DNA of 64,000 nucleotides from NCBI GenBank assembly GCA_910584265.1, contig CAJTZE010000001.1, positions 62,001 through 126,000 of the forward strand, read 5' to 3'. The stretch comes from an uncultured Dorea sp. Its GTDB lineage: Bacteria > Bacillota > Clostridia > Lachnospirales > Lachnospiraceae. Positions 16,255 through 24,372 of the stretch are shown here, piece by piece; position 1 is the stretch's first letter, and each line of letters starts with the position of its first letter. Both the position numbers and the translations under genes were made by a program. Below the pieces are notes generated by a model. That model saw only the letters and a list, made by a program, of their open reading frames with translations. It had not been told where the DNA came from and did not search any database.

Positions 16255-17976
16255 ATGAGGAAAATCAGCGGAAATAAGCTGCTTGTAAAAGCGCTTAGGG
16301 AAGAGGGCGTTGACACATTGTTCGGCTATCCGGGAGCCTGCACCATTGATATCAGCGATGAGCTTTATAAGCAGGATTATACCAGGGTCATCCTGCCAAG
16401 ACAGGAAGTGGCGCTGGTGCATGAAGCGGATGCATATGCAAGATCCACAGGAAAGACCGGTGTATGTCTGGTGACCAGCGGTCCGGGTGCGACCAATCTG
16501 GTGACCGGGCTTGCCACAGCATATTATGACAGTGTGCCGCTGGTATGCTTTACCGGACAGGTGGCAAGGCATTTGATTGGAAATGATGCTTTTCAGGAGG
16601 TAGATATTGTCGGGATTACCCGGAGCATTACCAAATATGGGGTAACGGTACGGGAGAGAAAGGATCTGGGACGGATCATCAAGGAAGCATTTTACATTGC
16701 CCGGACCGGAAGGCCGGGACCGGTGCTGATCGATCTTCCGAAGGATGTGATGGGAGAGCTTGGAGATGCAGAGTATCCTTCCGAGGTAAATATCCGCGGT
16801 TATAAGCCGAACACGATTGCCCATGTGGGACAGCTCAAGCGTGCGATCAAGATGCTGAATAAGGCGAAAAGGCCGTTGTTTTTGATTGGCGGCGGTGTAA
16901 ATATTGCAAATGCCAGAGAGGAATTTACCGAACTGGTAAGGCTTACGAATGTTCCGGTGGTAACGACGGTTATGGGGCGCGGGGCGATCGACACGAACCA
17001 TCCTCTGTATATCGGGAATCTGGGAATGCACGGCGCCTATGCCTGCAATATGGCGGTAAGTGAGTGTGATATTCTGTTCTCGATCGGGACCAGGTTCAAT
17101 GACCGGATTACGGGTAAGCTTCATTCCTTTGCCCCGAAAGCGAAGATTATCCATATTGATATTGATACGGCGGCCATTTCCAAGAATGTACAGGTGGATG
17201 TGCCGATTGTTGCCGATGCAAGGGATGCCATTACCCGTATGCTGGAATATGTAGAACCTTGCAATACGGAGAAATGGATGGAGCAGATTACGTGCTGGAA
17301 GAACGAGCATCCGCTTATGATGAAAGAAAAACCGATCATGACACCGAAGAATGTGATCGATGTGATCAACCGCTTATTCGATGAGGCAATTATTGTTACT
17401 GACGTGGGACAGCATCAGATGTTCGTCTCTCAGTTTGCTGAGATTACGGCAAAGAAAAAACTTTTGATGTCCGGCGGGCTTGGAACCATGGGATATGGGC
17501 TGCCAGGAGCGATCGGCGCGAAGCTTGGCAATCCGGATATTCCGGTTATCTCCGTTTCCGGCGACGGCGGCATGCAGATGAATATTCAGGAGCTTGCAAC
17601 GGCTGTGCTGGAAGAGCTGCCGATCATTGCCTGTATTTTCAATAATAATAATCTTGGGATGGTGCGTCAGTGGCAGAAGCTGTTCTATGGAAAGCGGTAT
17701 TCCATGACCTGTCTTCATTCCGGCGCTGCCTGCCGGGGCAGATGCGGTGAGGCGGCATGTCCGCCTTACACACCGGACTTTATTAAGCTGGCAGAGAGCT
17801 ACGGCGCGAAAGGAATCCGGATTACGAAGAAGGAGGAGATTGAGCCTGCCTTCCGGGAAGCCATGGCGAGTGTAAAGACTCCGTATATCCTGGAATTTGA
17901 GATTGATCCGGAGGATCTGGTCTATCCGATGATCGAGCCGGGCGGAACCCTGCGGGATTTGATCATGGATTGTTAG
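16255..17976 (+). CDS. ilvB: Acetolactate synthase large subunit
   Basis: ThDP enzyme that commits pyruvate to valine, leucine and isoleucine synthesis. ATG 16255 follows AAGGAGG. The 573-residue protein has the catalytic Glu51 in PRQEVALVHEADAYAR, the central FAD-type domain with LIGGGVNIANA, and the ThDP/Mg motif SGDGGMQMN with IFNNNNLGMVRQWQ. Odd: after KRYSM there is an insertion of roughly 18 residues absent from E. coli-type enzymes, with Cys486, Cys493, Cys497 and Cys502 (C-x6-C-x3-C-x4-C), resembling a metal or Fe-S ligand set. The regulatory subunit follows after 17 bases. Confidence 0.95.
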   Translation: MRKISGNKLLVKALREEGVDTLFGYPGACTIDISDELYKQDYTRVILPRQEVALVHEADAYARSTGKTGVCLVTSGPGATNLVTGLATAYYDSVPLVCFTGQVARHLIGNDAFQEVDIVGITRSITKYGVTVRERKDLGRIIKEAFYIARTGRPGPVLIDLPKDVMGELGDAEYPSEVNIRGYKPNTIAHVGQLKRAIKMLNKAKRPLFLIGGGVNIANAREEFTELVRLTNVPVVTTVMGRGAIDTNHPLYIGNLGMHGAYACNMAVSECDILFSIGTRFNDRITGKLHSFAPKAKIIHIDIDTAAISKNVQVDVPIVADARDAITRMLEYVEPCNTEKWMEQITCWKNEHPLMMKEKPIMTPKNVIDVINRLFDEAIIVTDVGQHQMFVSQFAEITAKKKLLMSGGLGTMGYGLPGAIGAKLGNPDIPVISVSGDGGMQMNIQELATAVLEELPIIACIFNNNNLGMVRQWQKLFYGKRYSMTCLHSGAACRGRCGEAACPPYTPDFIKLAESYGAKGIRITKKEEIEPAFREAMASVKTPYILEFEIDPEDLVYPMIEPGGTLRDLIMDC

Positions 17977-17993
17977 AAGGGAGTGCTGAGATT

Positions 17994-18506
17994 ATGAATA
18001 ATAATGGTATGAAAAAAAGATGGATTTCTCTGTATGTGGAGAATCAGGTGGGTGTCCTTTCTAAGATTTCGGGGCTGTTTTCCGGGAAATCCTATAATCT
18101 GGACAGTCTGACGGTGGGGACCACGGAAGATCCTACCGTTTCAAGAATGACGATCGCAACGGTCAGCGATGACGAGACCTTTGAGCAGATCAAGAAGCAG
18201 TTGAACCGGCTGGTAGAGGTAATTAAGGTCATTGATTTTACGGATGTTTTTGTGAGAATGAAGGAGATTATGTATATTAAGGTGCGCAGGTGCAGCGCGT
18301 CGGATAAGACGGAGCTGTTTCAGATTGCGGAGACATTTAAGGCCAAGGTCATTGATTATGGCAGGGACAGCCTGCTGCTGGAATTTGTGCAGACAGCTAC
18401 CAAGAATGATGCGGTAGTAAAGCTGATGAAGGAAGAATTTAAAAGCATTGAGGTAGTGCGCGGAGGAAGCGTGGGAATCGAGTCCATCAGCTATATGGAA
18501 CGTTAA
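17994..18506 (+). CDS. ilvN: Acetolactate synthase small (regulatory) subunit
   Basis: Regulatory subunit that binds valine and stimulates IlvB. I chose ATG 17994 behind AAGGGAG; the frame is open a little further upstream but runs into the ilvB end. The 170-residue protein has an N-terminal ACT domain (ISLYVENQVGVLSKISGLFSGKSYNLDSLTVG) and a C-terminal ACT-like domain with ETFKAKVIDYGRDSLLLEF. Length is normal. It is the last gene of the T-box-controlled transcript; a terminator follows. Confidence 0.94.
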   Translation: MNNNGMKKRWISLYVENQVGVLSKISGLFSGKSYNLDSLTVGTTEDPTVSRMTIATVSDDETFEQIKKQLNRLVEVIKVIDFTDVFVRMKEIMYIKVRRCSASDKTELFQIAETFKAKVIDYGRDSLLLEFVQTATKNDAVVKLMKEEFKSIEVVRGGSVGIESISYMER

Positions 18507-18532
18507 TAAGCATGGGGTCAATGATGAAAGGG

Positions 18533-18574
18533 AAAGCAGGTGCTTTTGGATGGGCGCCTGCTTTACTTATTTTT
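18533..18574 (+). terminator. Intrinsic terminator after ilvN
   Basis: AAAGCAGGTGC at 18533-18543 pairs with GCGCCTGCTTT at 18554-18564 (one G-U), then ACTTATTTTT. It overlaps the last bases of the opposing AraC pseudogene. Confidence 0.85.
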
Positions 18575-19459
18575 CCGGACAGCGGCCCGGTATTCCCTCG
18601 GCGTACTTCCCGTCAGCTGTTTGAATTGTTTGGAAAAATAGCTGGGAGTTTGGAATCCGCAGCTTAAGGCGATCTCTGTCAGCGGGGAATTTGTTTCAGA
18701 AAGCAGCCTGGCCGCCGTAAAAATTCTTCTTCGTTGAACATAGGCCATAGGGCTGTAATGCAGATACCGGCCGAAAATGCGCTGGCATTCTCTGGGACAG
18801 ATACTCACTGTGTCTGCGATTTCCTTTACGGTCATGGCATTGCTGATATTTGCGTCGATGTATTCCAGCATCCGTTTGATGCGTGCTTCTTGAATATCAG
18901 GCATTTTACGTGGCGGCAGCATCTGGCTTTTTTTCCAGATAAACAGAAGTACCTCTGATAAGGCGGCCCGGATTTTAAATTCATAGCCGGGCTGTTCTCC
19001 CGCACAGGCGGTAAAGGCCTGTCCAAACTGCCGGAAATAGGGTTCATTTTCTGGATTTTTCTGAAACTTCAGAAAAGACGGCCCCGTTTCTAAAATAGGG
19101 CGGATATATACCGTATCGAACACACTTCCCGGCGTCCCTCCTGCAATACCGGAATCGAATACAAAGGAGCGGAAAATGCAGGGGCAGGGAGAGCCTGCTG
19201 TGAAGGTGTGCAGTACTCCAGTATTAATAAATCCTCCTTCCCCGGCATTTATGTGATATACCCGGTCTTCAATTCTAAGCAGGACACTGCCTTCCAGCAG
19301 GAGAAAAAGCTCCAGCTCGCGGTGTCAGTGAGAGGGGATGCAGTCAGTGATATAGTGGTGGATGTCTCCGTGGTTGGCGGTAAGATTAAATAATTCACCT
19401 TGTTCTAGCAATTCTTTTCGGTTCTGGTCAGTGTGGAGAGAATTCGGGTTACGTATCAT
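18563..19459 (-). pseudogene. AraC-family regulator interrupted by one in-frame TGA
   Basis: Read from ATG 19459, which has a good ribosome site (AAGGAAG, seven-base spacing), the frame runs 298 codons to the stop at 18563 but codon 45 (19327-19325) is TGA. The context reads IPSH-stop-HRELELFLLLEGSV; AraC cupin domains usually have SHWHxELEL here, so a Trp TGG to TGA change explains it. Downstream the frame stays fully open through the cupin region and the two helix-turn-helix motifs (MTVKEIADTVSICPRECQRIF, SPLTEIALSCGFQTPSYFSKQF). A shorter product from GTG 19123 would lack most of the sensor domain. It may be a recent pseudogene, a sequencing error, or readthrough. Confidence 0.85.
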
Positions 19460-19553
19460 AAAATTACTTCCTTGTCGTTTTTCTTATAGTATATGCCGTT
19501 TTATTGAAAGCGGCAACCAAAGATTGTCTGTATAATGAAAGTAAGCAGAAAGT

Positions 19554-19784
19554 TTGTTTTTTAGAAAGGAAGTAGGTTTATGCAGGCGGTCCGCAAAACC
19601 CGTATGCTGGATGGTAAGTCTTTTGGCAGTGTTTGCGGTAGTTCTGACATTGGACTTTTTGCTGCTTCGGTATCGTCTTTTGCATGTGATGCAGATTCCC
19701 TGTGAGCCGCTTAAAAACAGGAAAAGAAAACAGAGTGCGCTCTTGATTTTGATGTCCGATAGTATTATAATAAGTTCATATTGA
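19554..19784 (+). CDS. Possible small single-span membrane protein (uncertain)
   Basis: A 76-codon frame in the 362-bp gap before ilvE. It would start at TTG 19554 and contains one strong hydrophobic stretch (WMVSLLAVFAVVLTLDFLLL) followed by a basic tail. A TATAAT at 19531 lies upstream. However the ribosome-like AAAGGAAGTAGG better fits an ATG at 19580 in another frame, which gives a 41-residue peptide without a clear feature, and the ilvE promoter lies inside its 3' end. It could be a frameshifted remnant. No family recognised. Confidence 0.22.
   Translation: MFFRKEVGLCRRSAKPVCWMVSLLAVFAVVLTLDFLLLRYRLLHVMQIPCEPLKNRKRKQSALLILMSDSIIISSY
19743..19771 (+). promoter_or_regulatory. Sigma-A promoter of ilvE
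   Basis: TTGATT at 19743-19748 and TATAAT at 19766-19771 with a 17-base spacer, about 50 bases before the ilvE start. No T-box fits in the short leader, so ilvE seems to be controlled apart from ilvBN. Confidence 0.65.
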
Positions 19785-19821
19785 ACAGATGACGGTTATA
19801 GAGAACGGAGGAATGAGAATC

Positions 19822-20847
19822 ATGGAGAAGAAAAATATCGACTGGTCTAACATTGGATTTGGTTATATGCAGACTGATAAGAGGTATGTTGCAAATTATA
19901 CGAACGGAGCATGGGACAAAGGAATGCTTACAGAGGATGCCAATATTACGATGAATGAATGTGCGTGTGTTCTGCAGTATGCGCAGACATGCTTTGAGGG
20001 ATTGAAAGCGTATACCACAGAGAATGGGGATATTGTTACATTCCGTCCGGATTTGAATGCAGAGAGAATGATCAATACGGCAAAACGTCTGGAGATGCCG
20101 CCGATTTCAAAGGAGCAGTTTCTGGATGCAGTAAAGCAGGTGGTAGAGGCCAACGCGGCTTATGTTCCGCCGTATGGTTCGGGAGCAACCCTGTATCTGC
20201 GCCCCTATATGTTTGGAATTAATTCGGTTATCGGCGTAAAGCCGGCGGATGATTATCAGTTCCGGCTGTTCTGTACACCGGTAGGACCGTATTTTAAGGG
20301 CGGCGCAAAGCCGATTACTATCCGCGTATGTGATTTTGACCGTGCGGCACCGCACGGGACCGGGCACGTAAAGGCCGGCCTTAACTATGCCATGAGCCTT
20401 CATGCAATCGTAGATGCACACAAGCAGGGATACGATGAGAATATGTATCTGGATGCGGCGACTAGAACTAAGGTAGAGGAGACGGGCGGTGCGAACTTCC
20501 TGTTCGTGACAAAGGACGGCAAGGTGGTAACGCCGAAGTCTGATACGATTCTTCCATCTATTACCAGACGTTCGCTGATGCACGTAGCAAAGGAATATCT
20601 GGGACTTGAGGTAGAGGAAAGAGAGGTGCTGCTTAGCGAGGTTTCAGAGTTTGCTGAATGCGGCCTGTGCGGAACAGCGGCAGTTATTTCGCCGGTAGGA
20701 AAGATTGTAGATCATGGTAAGGACATCTGTTTCCCAAGCGGAATGGACGAGATGGGTTCTGTTACCAAGAAGCTGTACGATACGCTGACAGGCATCCAGA
20801 TGGGCAGGATTGATGCGCCGGAGGGATGGATTTACAAGATCTGCTGA
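19822..20847 (+). CDS. ilvE: Branched-chain amino acid aminotransferase
   Basis: PLP enzyme that interconverts valine, leucine and isoleucine with their 2-keto acids, the final step of the pathway begun by IlvBN. ATG 19822 is chosen because ACGGAGGA lies about nine bases upstream; ATG 19789 has no ribosome site. The 341-residue protein has the PLP lysine Lys184 in GHVKAGLNYAMS, the motif LDAATRTKVEETGGANFLFV and the class IV signature SITRRSLMHVAKEYLGL. Length matches the long (about 340) IlvE type. Confidence 0.95.
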   Translation: MEKKNIDWSNIGFGYMQTDKRYVANYTNGAWDKGMLTEDANITMNECACVLQYAQTCFEGLKAYTTENGDIVTFRPDLNAERMINTAKRLEMPPISKEQFLDAVKQVVEANAAYVPPYGSGATLYLRPYMFGINSVIGVKPADDYQFRLFCTPVGPYFKGGAKPITIRVCDFDRAAPHGTGHVKAGLNYAMSLHAIVDAHKQGYDENMYLDAATRTKVEETGGANFLFVTKDGKVVTPKSDTILPSITRRSLMHVAKEYLGLEVEEREVLLSEVSEFAECGLCGTAAVISPVGKIVDHGKDICFPSGMDEMGSVTKKLYDTLTGIQMGRIDAPEGWIYKIC

Positions 20848-20894
20848 TGACAGCTTGTTGGTCATAAGAAGATATGTGAAAGGAGAGCAATTGC

Positions 20895-21098
20895 ATGATA
20901 GAAAAAATAAAGGAATTATGGGACGAGCTTGATGCGGAGGCTGTGGTTAACAAAAGAGAGCTGTGTCTGGGGCTTTTGGTATGTACGCTTGCCGGAATTT
21001 TAATGGGAATCATGATCAGTCCGAAAAAGCGGGTTATGATAGGCTGCTATAATGGAGACTATATGATGGATGATGCAGAGCAGGATGAAATAGAATAA
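20895..21098 (+). CDS. Small single-span membrane protein, function unknown
   Basis: A 67-residue protein behind a good site (AAAGGAGAG before ATG 20895). It has a charged N-terminus (MIEKIKELWDELDAEAVVNK), one hydrophobic helix (LCLGLLVCTLAGILMGIMI) and an acidic tail (MMDDAEQDEIE). It lies 47 bases after ilvE and before a terminator, so it is probably co-transcribed with ilvE. I do not recognise the family. The clean ribosome site and coherent layout support a real gene. Confidence 0.65.
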   Translation: MIEKIKELWDELDAEAVVNKRELCLGLLVCTLAGILMGIMISPKKRVMIGCYNGDYMMDDAEQDEIE

Positions 21099-21111
21099 AG
21101 ACGATGAGAAA

Positions 21112-21160
21112 ATCCTTCCGTATTTGTATTAGAGATAGTACAGAGGCGGAAGGGTTTTTT
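21112..21160 (+). terminator. Intrinsic terminator after the ilvE unit
   Basis: ATCCTTCCG at 21112-21120 pairs with CGGAAGGGT at 21147-21155, followed by seven T. Confidence 0.85.
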
Positions 21161-21250
21161 TATAATATAGGAAACTCCGTTCCCTATATTATAAAATCCT
21201 CCGGGAGGATGTGCAGGCTGCGCGCGCGGAACAAAAGCCGCGCGGCTAGA
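21159..21250. repeat. Copy B of the dispersed intergenic repeat
   Basis: TATAATATAGG at 21161-21171 and CCTATATTATA at 21183-21193 form a palindrome, followed by CCTCCGGGAGGATG, CTGCGCGCGCGG and GCCGCGCGGC, which can pair again. It shares its blocks with 7748-7803. Like that copy it stands right behind a terminator. Function unknown. Confidence 0.6.
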
Positions 21251-21298
21251 AATGTAATCATGCGAGAGTGTGCGAAACGTACTTTTGTTCTTTTTAAA

Positions 21299-21351
21299 AC
21301 AAACAGTATAAAACAGTTGACAACAGTTGAATGCTGTTATATACTGTTTGT
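21299..21351 (+). promoter_or_regulatory. gntR promoter bracketed by a 12-bp inverted repeat
   Basis: The promoter is TTGACA (21317-21322), 17 bases, TATACT (21340-21345). ACAAACAGTATA at 21299-21310 and TATACTGTTTGT at 21340-21351 are perfect inverted repeats, the right arm covering the -10 box. Such a placement fits self-repression by the GntR protein encoded just downstream. Confidence 0.78.
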
Positions 21352-21368
21352 ATCGAAAGGGTGATGAA

Positions 21369-21740
21369 ATGAAGATTATTATTAACAATTCTTCTATGCA
21401 GCCTATTTATGAGCAGATAGTTACACAGTTTAAGGCGGCAATAATGAAGGGGGAATTGAAGGAGGAAGCGATGCTTCCCTCTGTCCGCAGTCTGGCGAAG
21501 GAGTTAAAGGTCAGTGCACTGACCGTGAAGAAGTCCTATGATGCCCTGGAGGAAGAGGGCTTTGTGATCACAGTACATGGGAAAGGAAGCTTTGTGGCAT
21601 GTGCCGGCCAGGAGCTTATGATGGAGGAGAAGCGCAAAGAGGTTGAAGCTGATTTGGAAAAGGCCATCCGGAAAGGCAGAAGCTTAGGAATGAGTAATCG
21701 GGAAATTACAGATGCATTTATGATTGTTTTGGAGGATTAA
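21369..21740 (+). CDS. GntR-family regulator, YtrA type
   Basis: Short GntR repressor of the following ABC genes. ATG 21369 lies about eight bases behind AAAGGG; the frame is open upstream into the promoter. The 123-residue protein has a winged helix (about residues 8-75: QPIYEQIVTQFKAAIMKGEL, PSVRSLAKELKVSALTVKKSY, GFVITVHGKGSFV) and only a 45-residue helical tail, the YtrA plan without a ligand domain. Three bases separate it from the ATPase gene. It likely binds the 12-bp inverted repeat around its own promoter. Confidence 0.92.
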   Translation: MKIIINNSSMQPIYEQIVTQFKAAIMKGELKEEAMLPSVRSLAKELKVSALTVKKSYDALEEEGFVITVHGKGSFVACAGQELMMEEKRKEVEADLEKAIRKGRSLGMSNREITDAFMIVLED

Positions 21741-21743
21741 AGG

Positions 21744-22595
21744 ATGATTGTACTAGAGCATGTGAAGAAAAACTATCAGGAGTTCAGTCTGGATTGTTCG
21801 CTGGAGGTTCCGAAAGGATGTATTACCGGACTGATTGGGAGAAACGGCGCCGGAAAAAGTACCACATTCAAGGCAGTTCTCGGACTGATCCGCACAGACG
21901 GCGGCAAGGTACAGGTTTTGGGAAAGCCTGTAGACGAGCTTACGAAGGCTGACCGGGAGCAGATGGGGGTTGTGCTGTCGGATTCCGGCTTCAGTGAATA
22001 TCTGAAGATCAAGGATTTGATACCAGTGCTGAGGAGCATGTATCATTCCTTTGATGAGGGAGGATTCCGAAAGAGGTGTGAGAGATTAAGCATTCCCCTT
22101 GATAAGAAGATGAAGGATTTTTCGACGGGTATGAAGCGGAAGCTGCAGATTATTGCGGCTCTGTCCCATGACGCAAGGCTGCTGATTCTGGATGAGCCTA
22201 CGGCGGGGCTGGATGTGGTGACAAGAGAGAAGCTTTTGGATATGCTGCGGGAATATATGGAGCAGGAGGAACGGGCTATTTTGATCAGCTCGCATATTTC
22301 TACGGATCTGGAATCCTTCTGTGATGATATTTATCTGATTGACGAGGGCAAAATCGTGCTGCATGAAGATACGGATATTCTTCTTAGCAGCTACGGAATC
22401 CTGAAGGTGACGCCTGAGCAGTATGAAAAGCTGGATAAGTCCTATCTTCTGTCGAAGAAAAAGGAGGACTACGGATACCGCTGCCTAACAAGCCAGAAGC
22501 GGTTCTATATGGAGAACTTTCCGGACCTGGTAATTGAAAGAGGCGGCATTGATGAGCTTATTTTGATGAGAGAAAGGGAGGAGATGAGCAGATGA
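21744..22595 (+). CDS. ABC transporter ATP-binding protein (YtrB-like)
   Basis: ATPase of an exporter controlled by the preceding GntR protein. The 283-residue protein has Walker A GRNGAGKST, signature FSTGMKRKL, Walker B LLILDEPTAGLD and H-loop ISSHIS. After the nucleotide domain (about 1-215) a 70-residue C-terminal extension follows. The signature has STGMK in place of SGGQ, common in this subgroup. Its stop overlaps the permease start by four bases. Substrate unknown; relatives respond to cell-wall antibiotics. Confidence 0.92.
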   Translation: MIVLEHVKKNYQEFSLDCSLEVPKGCITGLIGRNGAGKSTTFKAVLGLIRTDGGKVQVLGKPVDELTKADREQMGVVLSDSGFSEYLKIKDLIPVLRSMYHSFDEGGFRKRCERLSIPLDKKMKDFSTGMKRKLQIIAALSHDARLLILDEPTAGLDVVTREKLLDMLREYMEQEERAILISSHISTDLESFCDDIYLIDEGKIVLHEDTDILLSSYGILKVTPEQYEKLDKSYLLSKKKEDYGYRCLTSQKRFYMENFPDLVIERGGIDELILMREREEMSR

Positions 22596-23248
22596 GAGCA
22601 TTGTTGATCAAAGACTGGAAGTTATTGGCAAACCAGAAGCAGTTTTTTATGGTAACAGCTTTTATTGTATTTGTATTTTTGTTTACTTCTAATAATCCGG
22701 CATTTGTTGTAAGCTACGCTACAATTATGTACACGGTGTTTACTATTAGTACGATCAGCTATGATGAGTATAATAATGGTATGGCATTTTTATTTACCCT
22801 GCCGGTAAGCAGGAGGGAGTATGTGGCCGAAAAATATTCCTTTGGTATCCTGTCGGCGGGAATCACCGCCTTTGTGGTTCTGACGGTTACGGTGGTTGTG
22901 TCCGGGATAAGGGGCGATATGATAAAATTAGACGATATTCTTATAGCAGAGATGACTTCTATCATGATTGCCATGATGTTTCTATCATTTACAATCCCTG
23001 TCCAGCTTAAGTTTGGGACTGAGAAGGGCAGAATAGCAATGATGGCGGTTTCGCTCGTAGTCTTTATCTTAATATGGGGCGGTGTAAAGACGATGAAAAG
23101 CCTTCATTGGTCGGTGGGAAGCTTTTTAAGGAAGCTGGATGAAGCCCCGGCGGAGCTGTTTGTCTGTGTGGTGCTGGCGGTATGTGCCGTACTGATGCTG
23201 GTATCGGCGGCAATATCCTTAAGGGTTCTAAAGCAGAGAGAGTTTTAG
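22592..23248 (+). CDS. ABC-2 type membrane permease
   Basis: Membrane half of the GntR-controlled transporter. The 218-residue protein has about six hydrophobic segments (for example FFMVTAFIVFVFLFTS, YATIMYTVFTISTISY, AGITAFVVLTVTVVVSG, LFVCVVLAVCAVLMLVSAAISL). The ATG overlaps the ATPase stop, showing coupled translation. Length and layout fit the small ABC-2 permeases paired with YtrB-like ATPases. Imperfect AGGGAG/CTCCCT repeats follow at 23246-23272, without a T-tract. Confidence 0.85.
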   Translation: MRALLIKDWKLLANQKQFFMVTAFIVFVFLFTSNNPAFVVSYATIMYTVFTISTISYDEYNNGMAFLFTLPVSRREYVAEKYSFGILSAGITAFVVLTVTVVVSGIRGDMIKLDDILIAEMTSIMIAMMFLSFTIPVQLKFGTEKGRIAMMAVSLVVFILIWGGVKTMKSLHWSVGSFLRKLDEAPAELFVCVVLAVCAVLMLVSAAISLRVLKQREF

Positions 23249-23272
23249 GGAGAGGCTTAAGAAAGCGCTCCC

Positions 23273-24211
23273 TTAGATAATCCCGCGGCTGTTCATAAAG
23301 AAGATCCACAGGAAGATGGTAACAACAGACAGGCAGGTGCTTAGTACTACCAGCTCTCCGGCAAGAGAGCCGTCTCCGTCCATATTGGATGCCATTGGAT
23401 AGGAGGCGGTGGCGATGGGCGTTGCAAACATCGTAAAATATACAAATCGTTCCAGAGGTTCAAAGGACATTGCCGAGGCGGCCGTTAGTGCGATGGCCGG
23501 AAGGAGGAGGAGCTTTATAGCAAGCACTGGGAGCAGGTATTTCATATTGTGCTTCATGGAAGAAAACTGCAGGGTTCCGCCCAGTACGAAAAGAGCCAGC
23601 GGCGTAGTCATATCAGCAAACTGGGAAACTGGCTTCTCTATGCATGAGGGCAGCCTAAGACCTATAAGTACAAAGGCGGCGCCTGCAATCGCGCCAAGGA
23701 TCAAGGGGTTTGACAGCACCTTTTTCAGCAGTGTGAGAGGACGGATATTACCGCCCCGGAAGTATTCCAGTATCAGAATCGCGCTTACGTTATAGATCGG
23801 CACAATAACTGCCACAAGCATAGAAGCTGTTACAGTTCCGGCGCGGCCGAAGATGTTCTCGGTCAGCGGGATTGCAAATAACACAAAATTACTCCGGTAA
23901 ATACCCTGGATGAGGACGCCTCGTCTGGGGTTTTCCTTTACCAGCCTCGGGATAAGGAGAAACAGGAGGATAATCAGCAGGATTACGCTGACGGCAGAGA
24001 AAATTACGAGCCGGTAATCAAAGCCCTGCCCCGGTTCCTTGTCGTACAAATTGTAAAACATCATTAGCGGAAAGAACATCCGGAAGGTCATCTGGTTCAG
24101 CTTTTTCATAAATGCCTCATCTGCCGCTCCAAGGGCGCGTGTCAGGTATCCAAAGGATATGTAAAATAAGAACGGAAATACTGCGTTTAATGCAATCAGG
24201 AAACTGTCCAT
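23273..24211 (-). CDS. AEC (auxin efflux carrier) family transporter
   Basis: Secondary transporter of 312 residues with about ten transmembrane helices in two halves. Typical elements are YISFGYLTRALG, the central FRMFFPLMMFYNLYD, ANPLILGAIAG-like SNPLILGAIAGAAFVLIGLRLP, and a late YFTMFATPIATASYPMASNMDGD. Bacterial members carry organic acids such as malate or malonate, but the substrate here is unknown. It is transcribed away from the AraC-EamA pair; the gap between them has inverted repeats. Confidence 0.9.
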   Translation of the reverse strand: MDSFLIALNAVFPFLFYISFGYLTRALGAADEAFMKKLNQMTFRMFFPLMMFYNLYDKEPGQGFDYRLVIFSAVSVILLIILLFLLIPRLVKENPRRGVLIQGIYRSNFVLFAIPLTENIFGRAGTVTASMLVAVIVPIYNVSAILILEYFRGGNIRPLTLLKKVLSNPLILGAIAGAAFVLIGLRLPSCIEKPVSQFADMTTPLALFVLGGTLQFSSMKHNMKYLLPVLAIKLLLLPAIALTAASAMSFEPLERFVYFTMFATPIATASYPMASNMDGDGSLAGELVVLSTCLSVVTIFLWIFFMNSRGII

Positions 24212-24232
24212 GCTTCACCTCCATGTATAAAT

Positions 24233-24283
24233 CCATACCAAAAGATCCTGTATGGTTAACGATTCTATTCTAATTCAAATTAG
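24233..24283. promoter_or_regulatory. Inverted repeats in the AEC/AraC divergent gap
   Basis: CCATAC at 24233-24238 and GTATGG at 24250-24255 are inverted repeats 11 bases apart; CTAATT/AATTAG forms a palindrome at 24270-24283. Both lie in the 161-bp divergent gap and are candidate operators. Short repeats of this size may arise by chance. Confidence 0.35.
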
Positions 24284-24372
24284 GGGTAACTTTCAATATA
24301 GAAATGAAGATATTTTACAAGACTTTACTGGAAAGAGGCAGTAAAATAAATATGGCAGGGAGGAAGAAGGAT

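Noticed and set aside
16216..17310. 364-codon frame antisense to ilvB
   Set aside because: Opposes a well-supported ilvB; no ribosome site or family features.
23246..23272. Terminator after the GntR-ABC operon
   Set aside because: The AGGGAG/CTCCCT stem has mismatches and no T-tract.
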